This document shows, piece by piece, positions 1 to 12,981 of a stretch of DNA of 64,000 bases. The first letter of the stretch is position 1, and every line of letters starts with the position of its first letter. The notes under the pieces were generated by a model that made no database searches, was not told the DNA's origin, and worked only from the letters and a program-made list of their open reading frames with translations. Position numbers and translations under genes: made by a program. The stretch is from Morella rubra (Eukaryota > Streptophyta > Magnoliopsida > Fagales > Myricaceae), in NCBI GenBank assembly GCA_003952965.2, contig CM025851.1:20230874-20294873 (forward strand). The letters are read 5' to 3'.

Positions 1-1013
1 AAAATAATATTAATCATAAAAAATAATTTAACAATAGGGAAATGAAAATAATTGACCAAAATAAATTAACCTAGTCATTTGCAATGAGATTAACAAAGTA
101 TCAATTATATATACAATAATTAATGAAATAAGAGAGGGGATTTAATGCAATAACCTAGAGAAAATTATAGAGATAAAGAGAAAAGCATAACCTCACAAAA
201 CTCCTTTCGATAAACACACGTCGCTGAAAAGGCACGAGAGGATCCCTCTCTTCTAACCAAAGTGGAATGATCATTATACAACAATAAACTCTTTCAATGG
301 AGTGAATATTACAATAGAAATTCTATCTCTTTGATCTCACACAATAGTAAATAAGTGAAAGTGAGAGCTTATCTGTGAATGAGATGAGAAAAATATGATT
401 TGAAGAGATTTGATATATTTCAAGCTTAACAAATGATGAATGGTCGTTCAAACATTTTATGAGTCATAGGAAAGTCCTTATACCGGTATACTATAGCGGT
501 TGACTTCTACAGGTGTTTGTGGCCCCCCCAATAGTAAAAAATTCAGGCATACTGACTTTTTTGGGTTTCTGACCTCGTTGATTGCTACATAACGCGGTCG
601 ATATTGGGTCGACTGGGATACCAACTTGGTTGACTGCTATATCTAAAAAATGTAGCCTTTATAATCTTAAAGCACAATTTTGAGCTTTTTAAGACCCAAT
701 TTCAAAAAACAACTCTCCAAAGATATAAATATGATTTGGGAGTTCATATGAGAATGATTTGAAATAACTTAAGACATATTATAATTATTAAACTTGAGAC
801 AAAAAAGTTTATGCTTGGTTTGAAAAATTATGCATGTGTGTGATTTAAATCCTTACTATAAGTGAGACCTTAGAGTTACAGAGATTATTCTAGGGTCTTG
901 AGTCTTTACTTTTATGCCACTTCTATTCATTTGATCTTTGCTTGATCGATTGTGTATCCAGTTTAATTACTTTTTTTGTTATCATCAAAATATGAATTTT
1001 GACTAAAAGCCAA
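1..1013 (-). mobile_element. LTR-family A copy, cut by the window edge
   Basis: AT-rich stretch whose right end (about 960-1013) matches the right end of the solo LTR at 6865-8139: both carry an ATCATCAAAATAT stretch followed by an AAAAGC(C/T)AA end. The middle (480-660) shares the same GGTTGAC/GGTCGAC-rich text seen at 7550-7730. Strand is assigned by analogy with related plant LTRs that begin with a TTTTGATGATAACAAA-type sequence. It is a fossil: no coding region is present and its left end lies outside the window. Confidence 0.5.
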
Positions 1014-1216
1014 AGTTTTCTCCTATTCATTTTGTATTTGTTTAGTACCTATGGAAGACTAGAACAGTGCAGTACTGGAAACAATATCTTGAGCACTTGT
1101 ATTGTATTCATCTGAGTTTTTAGATCTTTTGAAGCTACAGTATAATTCAACTTCATGTAAAACAACATCATGTTTCTAATGACCTTAGCTTTTGGATTGA
1201 ACTAGGCGATTTAAGA

Positions 1217-3916
1217 CTCAATATAGTACACCCGAACTTAGGGGGGGGGGGTGAATAGGTTTTTTAAATTTTTTTTTTCTTATCTTCTAATTTACTATAC
1301 ACTTCACAAGAATATCAGCAAGTTCAAGAACCCAAAATCTTTATCAAGATTTTATATATTATGATAACAAATAAACCAATGAAGCAATAAATCTTTTTAT
1401 CAAAGCTTCAAGATATTCAAGACAAACTATCTTTATGCTCAAAGACAATATTGAACATATTTATATTCAATCTAAATTTAACAATTTCAACAATAACAAT
1501 CACACACAATTGACACACAGATTGATTACGAAGAGAAACTTCTTGAAGACACACTTCAAGAAGGAAAACTCTACGGGCCTTGTGGCCGGGAAAGGTTTCC
1601 ACTAGTATGAGAATTTGAGGTTACACAGTGATCTGTTATACGTACACAAATCCCTTTGCTACTCTAACCCACTAAACTTCTTACCCAAATCTTTAATATG
1701 GATCTGCACTTCTTGCAGGGATGAGACTCGATCTCATCCATTCATACACGCTAGCACTTTCATCGCTGATCTAGTATGCAGTTTACCTAGTGAAACTTCA
1801 CTACTATTGCTACCAGACCAAAGTCACGCAAATCATTTTAGGAACTAGAACTCTGGTAAACCCTAAGACCTAAGCGGGTAAAGTTTGTGTGATCAGAAAC
1901 CTTAATGAAAACTAAAGAACAGGAACAATATTTTTTTGGTACACTTTAGTTCATACATAGTAAACTAAGAAACAATAACAGAGAGTCTTGGAGAAAATAA
2001 CTTTGGAGGCTTATTCTCTGAAAAATACAAAGGAACGTATTTTTCTATTTTGTTGTTCCCTAGGCTTCTGAGGTGAGAATCACGAAGGCAGTTAATTTAG
2101 GGGCGTTCCTAAAACAGTTAGAAATGTTCAAGATGTCTTATGTAATTCTTGATACACCTTAAGCAAACTCCAAACAAACTTTGTCAACCTCAAAGTAGTC
2201 AATGCTCCAACTTCACACTGTCAAACCATAGGAAGGCTTACATCAAACTACAAATGCTCAAAACACACTCATATACTGTTGAAAAGTTCGAACCATGTAA
2301 TGCTTTAACGCTCCAATTTCTAGGAATAAGACACAAATACAAGCATAAAGTTATATGCCAACTAAATACATCTACATAGATCCCAAAGTTTGCATCCAAA
2401 TTCCTCATCCCCATAGCCAATGAAATTACACTAAGTTGAGTTGATGTCAAGCTTCTGTCTCTGCTCCTTGGATACATGTGCAAATGCTTTACTTTTAAAT
2501 ACTCTCAAATGAGAGTAGAAGATCTTCTGACTAGACCACATCATCTCCAGAACTTGCTACAGATGATGTTCTGTTGATCAAATAATAGACTGCACGAACT
2601 ACTTCACTTTATCAAGATTTTATATATTAGGATAACAAATAAACTATTGAAGTAATAAATCTTTTTATCAAAGCTTCAAGATATTCAAGATAACTATCTT
2701 TATGCTCAAAGACAATATTGAACATATTTATATTCAATTTAAGTTTAATAATTTCAACAACAACAATCACACGCAATTGACTCACAGATTGATTACGAAG
2801 AGAAACTTTTCGAAGATACACTTCAAGAAGGAAAACTCTATGGGCCTTGTGGTCGGGAAATGTTTTCACTAGTATGAGAATTTGATGTTACACGGTGATC
2901 TGTCAAACGTACACAAATCCCCTTTCTACTCTAACCCACCGAACTTCTTACCCAAATCTTGAATATGGATTTGCACTTCTTGTAGGGATTGAGACTCAGT
3001 CTCATCCATTCATACACGCTAGCACCTTCATCGTAGATCTTGTACGCAGTCTGCCCAGTGACACTTCACTACCAATTCTACAAGACCAAAGCCACACAAA
3101 TCATTTTAGGAACTAGAACTATGGTAAACTTTAAGACCTAAGCGGGTAAAGTTTGTGTGATCAGAAACCTCAATGAAAACCAAAGAATAGGAATAATATC
3201 TTTCTGGTACACTTTAGTTCATGCATAGTAAACTAAGAAACAATAACAAAAAGTCTTGGAGAAAATAACTTTGGAGGCTTATTCTCTGAAATATACAAAG
3301 GAACATATTTTTCTATTTTGTTGTTCTTTATCATTCATTGACAAAGAGGGAGAAAAGAATCTTTATATCCTAGGCTTCTGAGGTGAGAATCACGAAGGCA
3401 GTTAATTTGGGGGCATTTCTAAAACAATTAGAAACGTTCAGGATGCCATACGTAATTCTTTGTACACCTTAAGCAAACTCCAAACAAACTTTGTCAACCT
3501 CAAAGTATTCAGTGCTCTAACTTCGCACTGTCAAACCGTAGGAAGGCTTACATCAAACTACAGAGGCTCCAAACACACTTATACACTATTGAGAAGTTCG
3601 AACCATGTAATGCTTTGATGCTTGAATCTCCAGGAATAAGACACAAATACAACCATGAAGTTATATGCCAACTAAATACATCTACATGGACCCCAAAGTT
3701 TGTATCCAAATTCTTCATCCCCATAGCCAATGAAATTACACAGAGTTAACTTGGTGTCAAGCTTCTGTCTATGCTCCTTATATACATGTGCAAATGCTTT
3801 ACATCCAAACTCTCAAATGAGAGTAGAAGATCTTTTGACCAGACCACACCATCTCTAGAACTTGCTACAGATGATGTTTTGTTGATAAGATAATAGACTG
3901 CACGAACTACTTCACC
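1217..3916. repeat. LTR-A-like head followed by a 1.27-1.31 kb tandem duplication
   Basis: At 1225-1275 a G-run followed by GTGAATAGG and a T-rich stretch resembles the head of the LTR at 6865. From 1340 the sequence is two successive copies of one unit: unit 1 at 1340-2607 and unit 2 at 2608-3916. Both begin with TTTATCAAGATTTTATATAT and end with ATAGACTGCACGAACTACTTC. They look roughly 90% identical by eye; unit 2 carries about 50 extra bases near 3330-3380. Short open frames in both units mirror each other but resemble no known protein, so I regard the unit as non-coding repeat DNA. Confidence 0.7.
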
Positions 3917-4029
3917 CTATAATGGCTTAGGCAACTTAGGTGGCGTTTGTCTGCCAAAATTTTGGTAATTTTGGCCTAATAAAATAACTACAAAATGAGC
4001 ATACATCTTGTTCGCTCAACAATTTTTTG

Positions 4030-6732
4030 ATTCATTTTCTCAACTACACTATTGTGTTATGAGGTATATGAGACATTCTTCTCATGTCTAATTCCATGAT
4101 TATAGTAGTATGCTCTAAACTCCTTGAAAGTGACTCACCTCCATTGTCTGTCTGGAGGCATTTAAACTCTTTTTGAGTTTTTCTTTCCACCATAGCATGA
4201 AATTTTTTGAACTGCTTAAAAACTTGATCTTTGGTTATCAAGAAATACATCCACACTTTAAGTAAAGCATCATCAATAAATGTAACAAAAAATTTATTAC
4301 CACTCAAAGACTCCACTTCCAAGGGACCACATACATTAGAGTGTACTAGGTTCAACAACTTTGATCTTCTACTGGAAAATGTACTAAACGAGACTTGATG
4401 TTGTTTTTAGAAAAATAAATACTTGCAAGGGTTTAGCGCTATCCCATTGTTAATAATAATAAGCGCATTATTTGCCAGTGTAAATAATCCTTTCTCACTG
4501 ATGTGACCGAGTCTCTCGTGCAACAAATTTAGAGATGCCTCATCTTGAACTGCACTGTGGCCATTAGTGCATATTTTCACTTGGAGATGTCTACGGGCAA
4601 CAACCATGGTGCCTTTCTTCAGCTTTTAAGTACCATTGCCAAAGTGGTTGTCGTAGCACAGTTGATCAAGGGTTATCCCGGATATCAAATTTAATTGGAG
4701 ATTGAACACTTGTCGAATGTCTTTCAATACCATGGTATAAACAATATTTATCTTTATACACACATCGCCAATACCTGTGATCTTTGAGAAACTGGTGAGA
4801 CCCATTCTCATTGTACCATAATCTTCAGCTTTAAACGTGATGAAGAAATCATTGTGAAGAATGACGTGGTAGGAAGCTGATGTGTCTACCACTCCTTCTG
4901 CATCTTGACTCGTAACATGTAGGCATTCTTCTTTGCTAGTGGAGAGTAATGGACAATATCTAAGAATGGTGACTAATGCTTCATCATCAGCCTTTTTTGG
5001 ATGGTTGCTAAATTGGCCTTGCTCTTGTTGTAACTTCTGATAGTTCTTCTTAATGTGGCCTTCAATGCCATATTGAAAAAAAATTTAATCTTGCTCTTTT
5101 ATTGGTAGTTGCCTATATTTTGGGACCTACTTTAGCTCATGCTCCTACCTCTACTTCACCCTTTTCCACTTATTTGGTGTCTTTATTCAGTTTCGAAGGC
5201 ATGTGCCTGGTCCATGCCAGTCTCTTTTCTCCTAGCTTCCTTGATGAACAGGATATCCTTCACCATCACCATGACAAGTTTGCCATCTGGAGCCGAATTG
5301 CTGAGAGAGACCACCAGTGCCTCCCAACTATCTGGTAGTGAGCTGAGAACTAAAATGACTTGTTCTTTATCGCCAAGATTCAAAACTACGGTTGAAAGTT
5401 GGTTCAATAGGTTTTGAACTCACTAGTGTGTTTTGCTACAGAGGTGTCGCTTTTCAACTTCAAATTGACAAGGTGTCTCATTAAGAGAGCATTATTTCAA
5501 GCGGTCTTAGCATGATACATATTTTCTTACTATTCCTAGAGCTCGTACGCATCTATCTCCTATGCAAGATGATGAAATATATTATTGTCGATCCATTATC
5601 TGATCTGACCAATAGTTTTTTTGTTTTAATTTTTTCAATCTTTTTGCTGGCGTTTTGTTAGGTTTTACTCCTTTCACTATTGGATCAAACAAATCCTTGC
5701 AATTAAGAAGATATTCCATCTGAGGTCTCCGAAGTGTGTAGTTTGTAGTCGTAAGTTTGATCCTTGCATAAAAAACTGAATCCTCCATTAATTATGCCTT
5801 TAACTCGAGCTCAACTGACTTGTTGCTCTACATTTAGAGTTGAATCTCGCAAAAAATGTCCATTGTTGCGTCCAAAATGGTTGAAATAGCTAGAAATATG
5901 TCTAGGATGGTGAAAAAAAATTAAAAATAGGTCAAGAAAAACAAAATTCAAAAATGTAATAATGCCTTCTTAAAAAGAATATTCTGTTAACTTTAACGAA
6001 ATATAATGCCAAAGATGTTGCCGATGTTAACAGTTTCCGTCACCATTAACTTGGCAAGTTGAGTAGACAACTCGGTGAAATATGGCTAACTCAAGGAGTT
6101 GACCCGGGTAACTCAGTGATAGCTTGACCTAGAGGAACCAATCTGGGTTAACTCGAAAAACTCCTGGCGTGTGACGGTACGTACAGGGCATGGACCTATG
6201 TGTCTTCAACCTTGGAGCATGGGACACCCACGTAAATTTATAAGAGGTGTGTGTGGGCACATGCATATGTTGTTGGGCCTTCGTTTGATATCGTTGTGCT
6301 CGTCTCTTCGTGAGGAATTCCCAATTAGGTTCAAAAGTTAATTTGGATACAAATTAAGTCTCGATTGAATACAAAAATAAAATTTCGTTTATTTGTCGAC
6401 TCTGGTACCACTTGTTGGGCATAAAAACGAAATACCAAGCACAAATGGACCAATATTTAACGTAGTTCGGCAATTACCTATGTCCATGGAGAAGAAAACT
6501 TTGATTTCATAAAAAACCAAATTTATAACTCTTTCATTATAACACCTCTCCTTCATACTTTCTTTATCAATGCACTCTGTTCCTCTCTTTCTCTTATCAC
6601 TCCTACTGATTTATATAAGGGAAGAAGAGAGTATAAAATAAATCACAATTGTCAAGATTTGCAACTACATGTAAATCTTGCTAGGTTGCTGCATTTATTG
6701 AGCCAAGTCTTGACTTGGGTATGGAACCTACA
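4030..6732 (-). mobile_element. Broken Ty1/copia retrotransposon (copia-1)
   Basis: Read on the minus strand from 6732 downwards the order is LTR (6413-6732), primer-binding site (6399-6410, TGGTACCAGAGT, close to the initiator-Met tRNA site), a gag start near 5788, further gag near 5400-5180, a protease-like segment near 4890, a GAG-pre-integrase segment near 4530 (LLHERLGH) and integrase core near 4350-4100 (TFIDDA, LQTDNGGE). This is the canonical copia order. The element is broken in several places and no second LTR is seen on the left. It is a fossil of unknown age, because only one LTR is available. Confidence 0.85.
6413..6732 (-). repeat. LTR of copia-1 (320 bp)
   Basis: The interval begins TGTTGGGC and ends CCTACA, giving TG...CA termini. 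Just outside its left end, after a 2-bp spacer, lies the minus-strand primer-binding site (6399-6410). A TATA-type sequence (TTATATAA) near 6611-6620 sits inside, as expected for the LTR promoter. The right boundary is also fixed by the LINE sequence that resumes at about 6733. Confidence 0.7.
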
Positions 6733-8420
6733 CCAAATGGCTCCATTTTAATTTTTATCCATTCTGTTACAAAAATATTCCTTATTCTCCCAATATCAAT
6801 TGGCAATGGCAACTCTCTCCAAATGACCCTAGTGAGACAACATTCTAGAAGGAGATGTTTTATATGTAAATCCTAGGATTAAGGCAACCCAGAGGGGGGT
6901 GAATTGAGTTTTCAAATTTTTTCGCTTTTAACCTTCAAAATCGTGTTTGCAAAGTAAATAATAGTTTAGCACAATTGTACTGATGCAACAAGTAAATAAG
7001 TGTCAAATGTAAAGAGTAAGGTTAAAGAAGCAAACAAGAGATTTTTAGATGGTTCGGCAAATCCACCTACATCCACCCTTCAAGCTCCTTTACGGAGCCT
7101 TGAGGTTTTCTCTCTATCTTCCAAATAGTGTATACTCTAATTTTTGGGTTCTAGAGAACCTTATAAGTGCTTTCTCAGACTCAATACTCACAACTCAAGT
7201 GGTTTTTCGGGCGTACCATTCACAACCTAAGCAAGCTTGAGATATACCCTCTCTAAGCTTATTCTTTAGTGAAAAATTTCACTAAAGAAATCACTTTTCT
7301 TGAATAGGAAGATACAAGAAATAAACTATCTCAAAGAGTGGATAAGAAAATGGAAAGCTCTATTCTTTTGATTCATACAATGACAAGGATGTGAAGATGT
7401 AATTTGTGAGAATGATATGAGAAATATGAAATAAGAAAGTTTAAGATATTTCTTAAGCTAAAGAAATGATATGTGATCATTCTCCATCTTTTTGAGACAT
7501 TAGGAAAGTATTTATATAGGCCACATATCAAAATTAGCTGTTTTTAGCCGTTGGGGGTCGATATGACAACTTTACCGTTGTACCGGTCGACCACTTCAAC
7601 TAACCGTTGCCTAAAATTTGAATCCCGTCAAAATTTTATCCTACGTGTCCTATAGACTGCTATAGAGCATTTTCATCATTCGCTACAGCCGGTCGACCGT
7701 TTCATGTAGAGGTTGACCGCTTCAGATCATTTTCATCAATTGCTACAATTAAAAAGCCCATTTTTGACATTTTTGAATTCCTAATTTCAAAAACTAACTT
7801 TCCAAAAGTATAACTAATGCTTGGGAGTTTGTATAAGGATGATTTGAAAACACTGAATGCACATTTTGGTTATCAAACTTATGATAAGAAGATTATACAC
7901 GGTTTGAAAATTATGCAAGTGTGTGATTAAAATCCTTGTTAAAAGTGAAGATAAGAGTTACAAAGTTATATCCTATGGTCTTGAATCTTCACTTTTGAGC
8001 TCCTTGCATCTTCTTGATCTTCAATCTTCTAGTCTTTGGCTCTTTGATAAAAACGTCTTTGTCTTTGAATATATCCATTTTGTAAACTTAATTCAATTAT
8101 TTAAATCATCAAAATATCGATTGTGAACAAAAGCTAACACTATATCCTCTGGGACAGATTTACATACTCCGCAGTGTAGATGCTCTTCCTCTATATTACC
8201 CACCCTTGGTGCGATTTTATTCTTTGTAGGGAGCAAATCCCATAGAATTTTTCATAGTAGAATTTTATTCTCTCATGATTCTTTGATCACTAAAGCTTTC
8301 TCCAAGCCTGTTGTTGTAAGACGTCATTCACATATGTGCCTTACTATTTCTCGATACATAGATTGCACTAAAAAAATTCGACCACTTAGGAAGCCAAATA
8401 AGTCCATCCATGCGTCCATT
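6733..8420 (-). mobile_element. LINE ORF2 C-terminal remnant, split by a solo LTR
   Basis: On the minus strand, about 8300-8140 encodes WGLLPTKNKIAPRVGN, then EEEHLHCGVCKSVPED. The frame resumes across the inserted LTR at 6859-6733 as HLLLECCLTRVIWRELPLPI. This is the zf-RVT zinc-binding tail found at the C-terminus of plant L1-type LINE ORF2 proteins (Cys-x2-Cys ... His-x4-Cys spacing). Only the tail survives; no reverse-transcriptase core was recognised to the right. The split makes the LINE copy older than the LTR at 6865-8139. Confidence 0.7.
6865..8139 (-). mobile_element. Solo LTR of family A (1275 bp)
   Basis: The interval starts TGTAAATCC and ends AGCTAACA, giving TG...CA termini, and is flanked by TTATA (6860-6864) and CTATA (8140-8144), a 5-bp target duplication with one difference. 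It interrupts the LINE ORF2 tail, whose reading continues on both sides. There is no internal coding region, so it is best read as a solo LTR left by recombination between two LTRs. Related copies lie at 1-1013 and 10205-10435. Strand is by analogy only. Confidence 0.75.
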
Positions 8421-8899
8421 TGTTGATGTTTGTAACTTTCAGATTTTAGCTACTATCTCAAGAGTAAATAAACAAGTTAACTTCAATATATCTTATTCAC
8501 CATTCTCCCTATTAACCAACTCCTAACCTTCAAATCTCATAGGACCCATAGTGAAAAACCCTTCCTAAACCCCCTGGCGTGTCTGAATGCGTGCCTCCTG
8601 TTTGACCAAGGTTGTGAGGGAGCCGCTCCTTTCCTTATTTCTTTTATTTCTCTGACTATGTTGCTTGCTACACATGGAGAACTCATTAGGCTGAAATCCG
8701 ATTGTCAGCTTATATTTGACTTGGGAGACAATGCGAGTGTTGATACGCAACTTTCTCTAATGTGATGGTGGAATCTTACTTGTTGGAAGACACCTCGATG
8801 CAAGAGAATGGGTTAATGTGGTAAAGGAGAACACTGTGTTATGAGCAGAGCTTGAATCTTTAAGAATGAATCAAGAATATAGGCAAAAAAGTTGAGGTG
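8421..8899. other. No gene recognised
   Basis: AT-rich sequence between the LINE ORF2 remnant and the LINE ORF1 remnant. It may include the untranslated leader of the LINE that follows, but I see no motif that proves it. Confidence 0.4.
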
Positions 8900-10160
8900 A
8901 ATTTAGGGTGAAGGGGCTCTAGCCGATTGGGTAGAAGTTTCTCTCGGACCCCCAGTCAAGTGAACAGTAGAGAAGGGTGGACGATGACTCATGGTCTCCA
9001 ACCAGCCAAGCCAGCTAGTCGTCCGCTTGGTGTTTGGAAAAAGGGGCAGCCTAGCAAAGCCCTTGTTGTTAATAAAAACTATGTGCTCATTACTAGTGTA
9101 GGAGGGAATCAGGGTCCAATCCCAAGATATTTGACTATGTTAAAGCCACAGTATGTTGAGCCATCAAAGGAGAATGAGAAAGTAGTTGTAAAGCCCTCTA
9201 TAGGGGTGAGAGAGAAAGAATGTAATGACCGAGAACTCACCCTTGTAGGCCATTTCATAGGCCAACGGTTGAGTCATCTCATTGTTAATGCCATTGTGTG
9301 GAGATTGTGGGGGGTGGATAGCTTAACTAATGTTCTATCATCTAACCATGCCTTTTTTTTTTTTTTTCAACTTTAAGTCAATTGAGAAGATATTGGAGGA
9401 AGGACCATGGCATATGGTGAGTTGTCGTCTTTTATTGAGACGATGGCAACCACATCTATCGCTTCTCTCAAAAGATTTGGTGAAGCTTCCCTTATGAGTT
9501 AAATTGTGAGGAGTTCCGTTGGAGTATTGGACGAAGGAAGGGCCAAGTACTATGGCTAGTGGGGTAGGGTGAACGTTGTATACGAATCATAGAGTCATGG
9601 AAAAGTCGTGTATAGACTTTGTGAGGATATGCGTTGAAGTCGATGTTGCAGTTGAGTTAATTAAAGAATTTTCATGGAATTATCTGGAGGGTAATGTGTG
9701 TGACATCTTAGTGGAATATGATTTGGAACCCAAGCAATGTCACAGGTGTAAAATTTTTGGCCATCTTTTCCTTGTGTACTAAGGATAAATTAAAGGAACC
9801 TATGGTCACTAGTCCACCATGGCCACGTTAGGAAGAATGGATTGAAATTCTAGGACGAAGAAAGGCAAAATGGTTGCTACCATCCAGCAAACCTAAGAAC
9901 AAGTCACAGGTAGAGACAAAAATATGAGGATTTCTAACGTCTCGATTGAGAATTTGATAAAGCCGAGAAGGATGATATATGTTGGAACTAATAAGGTGTT
10001 TGGAAGTGATAATGTTATAGATGTGGAGTGCTCCTTGGTTATTACCCCCAAGCTGGTAGTGCTTGCAAAGGATTCATTGAGCAAGGATGTCACTGGGAAA
10101 CCACCCAATCAAACTTGCAAAAAAAGCTCCTCACCCTCTAGGGGGCCAAGCTTCTAGCGT
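8900..10160 (+). pseudogene. L1-type LINE ORF1 remnant (DUF4283 / zinc-knuckle protein)
   Basis: Plus-strand frames read a DUF4283-like domain (TLVGHFIGQRLSH near 9238-9275, then EKILEEGPWHMVSCRLLLRR around 9390-9445 and VPLEYWTKEGPS around 9510-9550), followed by DFVRICVEVDVAVELI and the knuckle CHRCKIFGHLF near 9740-9770. This arrangement is typical of ORF1 of plant L1 LINEs. The frame is interrupted: a poly-T run at 9353-9367 sits in the domain, stop codons follow around 9500, and the frame closes shortly after the knuckle. No ORF2 follows, so the copy is dead and 5'-biased. The opposite strand from the ORF2 remnant at 6733-8420 shows it is a separate insertion. Confidence 0.75.
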
Positions 10161-10204
10161 GTTGGGATTCTCTGTTGATAACTAAAAGCTATTTCCTTGA
10201 CTTT

Positions 10205-10435
10205 CAAGGTTGATAGTAGGAAGCCTCAAGGCTCGGTAAAGAAGCTTGAGGGGTTTACGAAAACAAAGTTGCCGAACCACATAAAAAATTCAAGTGTTTG
10301 ATCTCTCTAACCCTACTCCTTGATATTTACTTGTTTTGTTTATTTAAGAACTTGGATTTTTGTATAGTTTTCAAAAAAATATTTGTAACCTAATTCACCT
10401 CACTCTTAGGTTGCTTTTAATCCTTGGGATTATAA
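10205..10435 (+). repeat. Fragment of LTR family A, opposite orientation
   Basis: The reverse complement of about 6870-7110 aligns along this stretch. Shared landmarks are AAGCCTCAAGGCTC, TTGCCGAACCA, TAATTCACC and the end TTAATCC(T)TGG. Only one end of the LTR is present. Confidence 0.6.
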
Positions 10436-12418
10436 AGGGGACACCCTATCTATGAGTTTGAGGAAGAAAATAATGGTTTCTGGGCAATGTGGGACTAAAC
10501 AAACTATGAGTTGGCTCCTTAGGTCTTGTGCTTAATTGGGATTGGCCACCTTGGGCCAGCACCACACTTTGGGCCATGGACCTTTCTGGACTTCCAAAGT
10601 CCAGTTTTTTTCACTTTGGACCATGAGATCTTCTGATCTTTCAAATTTTATGTTTCCCAATTTGGGTTGTGGGCCCTTTTGGGCTTCCAAACTCTATTTT
10701 TCTCATTTTCATTTTCTAGTACAATTTCTCCCAAAAATTATTTTAATTAATTTTATTTTAGTACAATTAGTATTTTATGTCATAAAAGTTTTTTTTTTCT
10801 TTTGTTGTTCAAGTTAAATCAGACCTTGTGAAGGGACCTTAGGGAACACTTAATCTTAGCTCTAATTAGCTCAAGAAAATTGTCATCTCATGACTTTTCT
10901 TGATTATTATTTAACAATGTCTAATTCTACTAATAGACATTGTTGCACTCCTTAATCAATTGTAATTTACTCCAAACAATTATCTCTATTTTTGTTTACT
11001 AGCCTTTGCCCTTTATGTGAATCTAGCTATAAAAAAATAAAGTCGTTTTATACTGTCCCTTTATTATTTATATGAAAAATTACAATAACATCCCTCAAAT
11101 TACCTCCTATTTTTTAATACCTCAATAAACTATAACTTGCTACAACTCACCACTCAAATAATGCGGTAGTTTGAGGTGGAAATTGTAATTAACCCATATT
11201 TATATCTCTTATCAAATTGATCTACAGTGTGCGAGTAAGTCCACCGTACTAGTTTCAGTATTCAAAGTGAAAGTGGAACAAAATGTACTAGAATTCGTGT
11301 ATTCCTTTCGATAATACTTTGTGGAATAAATATCTCACTTGATCTTGTTCAATATGTCAAACTCATTGTACAACCACCAATTACGTCACCTAGTAATCTC
11401 TATTCCCATGATCAAGACAAGACAAACCATCATGGATAACATGTTATGGTCTTATTAGACAAGACGTCTAATCTCATCACTGGCCATGAACAATTTGTAA
11501 TGTCTTTCTGCTTTTTAGCTTTGTCTAATTAATATTTTTTGTGAATTAATCTCATTGATCATAAGTTATTTCTATCACTGCACTCTATCATCTCATGGTT
11601 GGTTATACTTCTGTTATTTATAAATAAATTGTTTATTATTATTGTGATTGAGTACACCATTTCAACAAGACGCGGAACCGTATATATTGGTAAACAATAT
11701 CCACGAGGCATGACTTTTGGCTTATATTTCGTAGTGAACCATAATAATTGAACTATTTGTGGTCTTCGCTGCCGACGAAGGATTGGCCTAAACTGAGTCG
11801 TTAAACACTGAACAATACGAGATCAAATATTTATGGCAGAAAAAATGCTTGCCCCTCTTGCTGCAATCTGCAATAGGGGATTGCAATGCAGGGCATTGAT
11901 TCATCCACATAAAAGTTGCACTGAACGTTGAAACATTATCAAGAAAAAAAGAAAGAAGGAAAAAGAACGAAGAAACATTATCGCTTCGCTTCTCGAGATG
12001 GGAGTGGGAGTAGGCCTAACCCATCAGGGTCATTGTCGGGGGTCATATTAGACGTGCAAAAAAGTTTCACGCCTAAAAGGGAGAAAGACAATGGATGGTC
12101 CAAAGGCAGTTGATTGTAGTACTCTCCATCGTCTATGATCTACACACGTACCCCCCGGCCCCCACTCCCCTCCAAAACACAATGAAAGAAAAGGAATAGA
12201 TATTTCAACCTCATTGCCCTAAAGACTCCAGGACCAATGGTGGCACCCTTATGTGGCAGAAGCAGCTAATGTATAAACTATAAAGCATAGACCATTTCGT
12301 AAACTTTTTTTTTCTCTTTCATGTTGACTTATAGGCCTTTTTGTAGTGTGCGTAATGGAGTACCGGATATTCGATCAACTTTCATTTCTGAAAAGGTTTT
12401 TGTTCATTAATTTCTATA
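10436..12418. other. Intergenic region upstream of MAX1, no gene recognised
   Basis: Contains a stretch with repeated GGGCC/TTTGGGC words (10540-10680) typical of plant LTR or MITE debris, and a long AT-rich part (10700-11700). A short basic frame near 11928-12113 has no recognisable family and simple composition. I see no supportable gene. Confidence 0.5.
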
Positions 12419-12981
12419 GATCTTATAATTTTCTAGATAAGGACTTTTTCTTGTTTATTTGAAATTGATATTTTGCTGGTCTTGTCAAAGTAGGAGATAT
12501 CACGCGTAAAATGATTAGGATTACGTCCTATCGATCAAAACTGTTTTCGGAGGGCTTTCCTTCCTTATTTATTCATAGTCTTTTCCAAAATTTTGTGATG
12601 CTAAACATACCCTGGCCAATGAATAGAAGGAAGGGTTTGCACTTTGTACGTGTTTCTTGTATGACTGTCATCCTTATTGTTCAAAAGTCTCACGAAAAAA
12701 TCTACCAAGTGTTGAATATCTTGGTGTGGAAAAGGATCACAAAGTGTAGTTTGTAATCATGCATTCTTTAAATATCCACTAAAATGTGATCTTATAATTT
12801 TCTAGATAAGGACTTTTTCTTGTTTACACACGCGTAAAATGATTAGGATTACATCGATTGTTTTCGGAATATTCATAATTTTATTTAAATGAATAGATTT
12901 GCACTTTGTACGTGTTTCTTGTATGACATCCTTAGAAAAGTCTTCTACCAAGTGTTGAATATCCACAAAGTGTAGTTTGTA
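12419..12981. repeat. Imperfect tandem duplication about 0.7-1.2 kb upstream of MAX1
   Basis: Unit 1 (12419-12757) and unit 2 (12788-12981) share, in the same order, GATCTTATAATTTTCTAGAT, CGCGTAAAATGATTAGGATT, GCACTTTGTACGTGTTTCTT and CACAAAGTGTAGTTTGTA. Unit 2 is shorter because several internal blocks are missing. The blocks that are kept are nearly identical, which suggests a fairly recent duplication followed by deletions. Confidence 0.75.
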
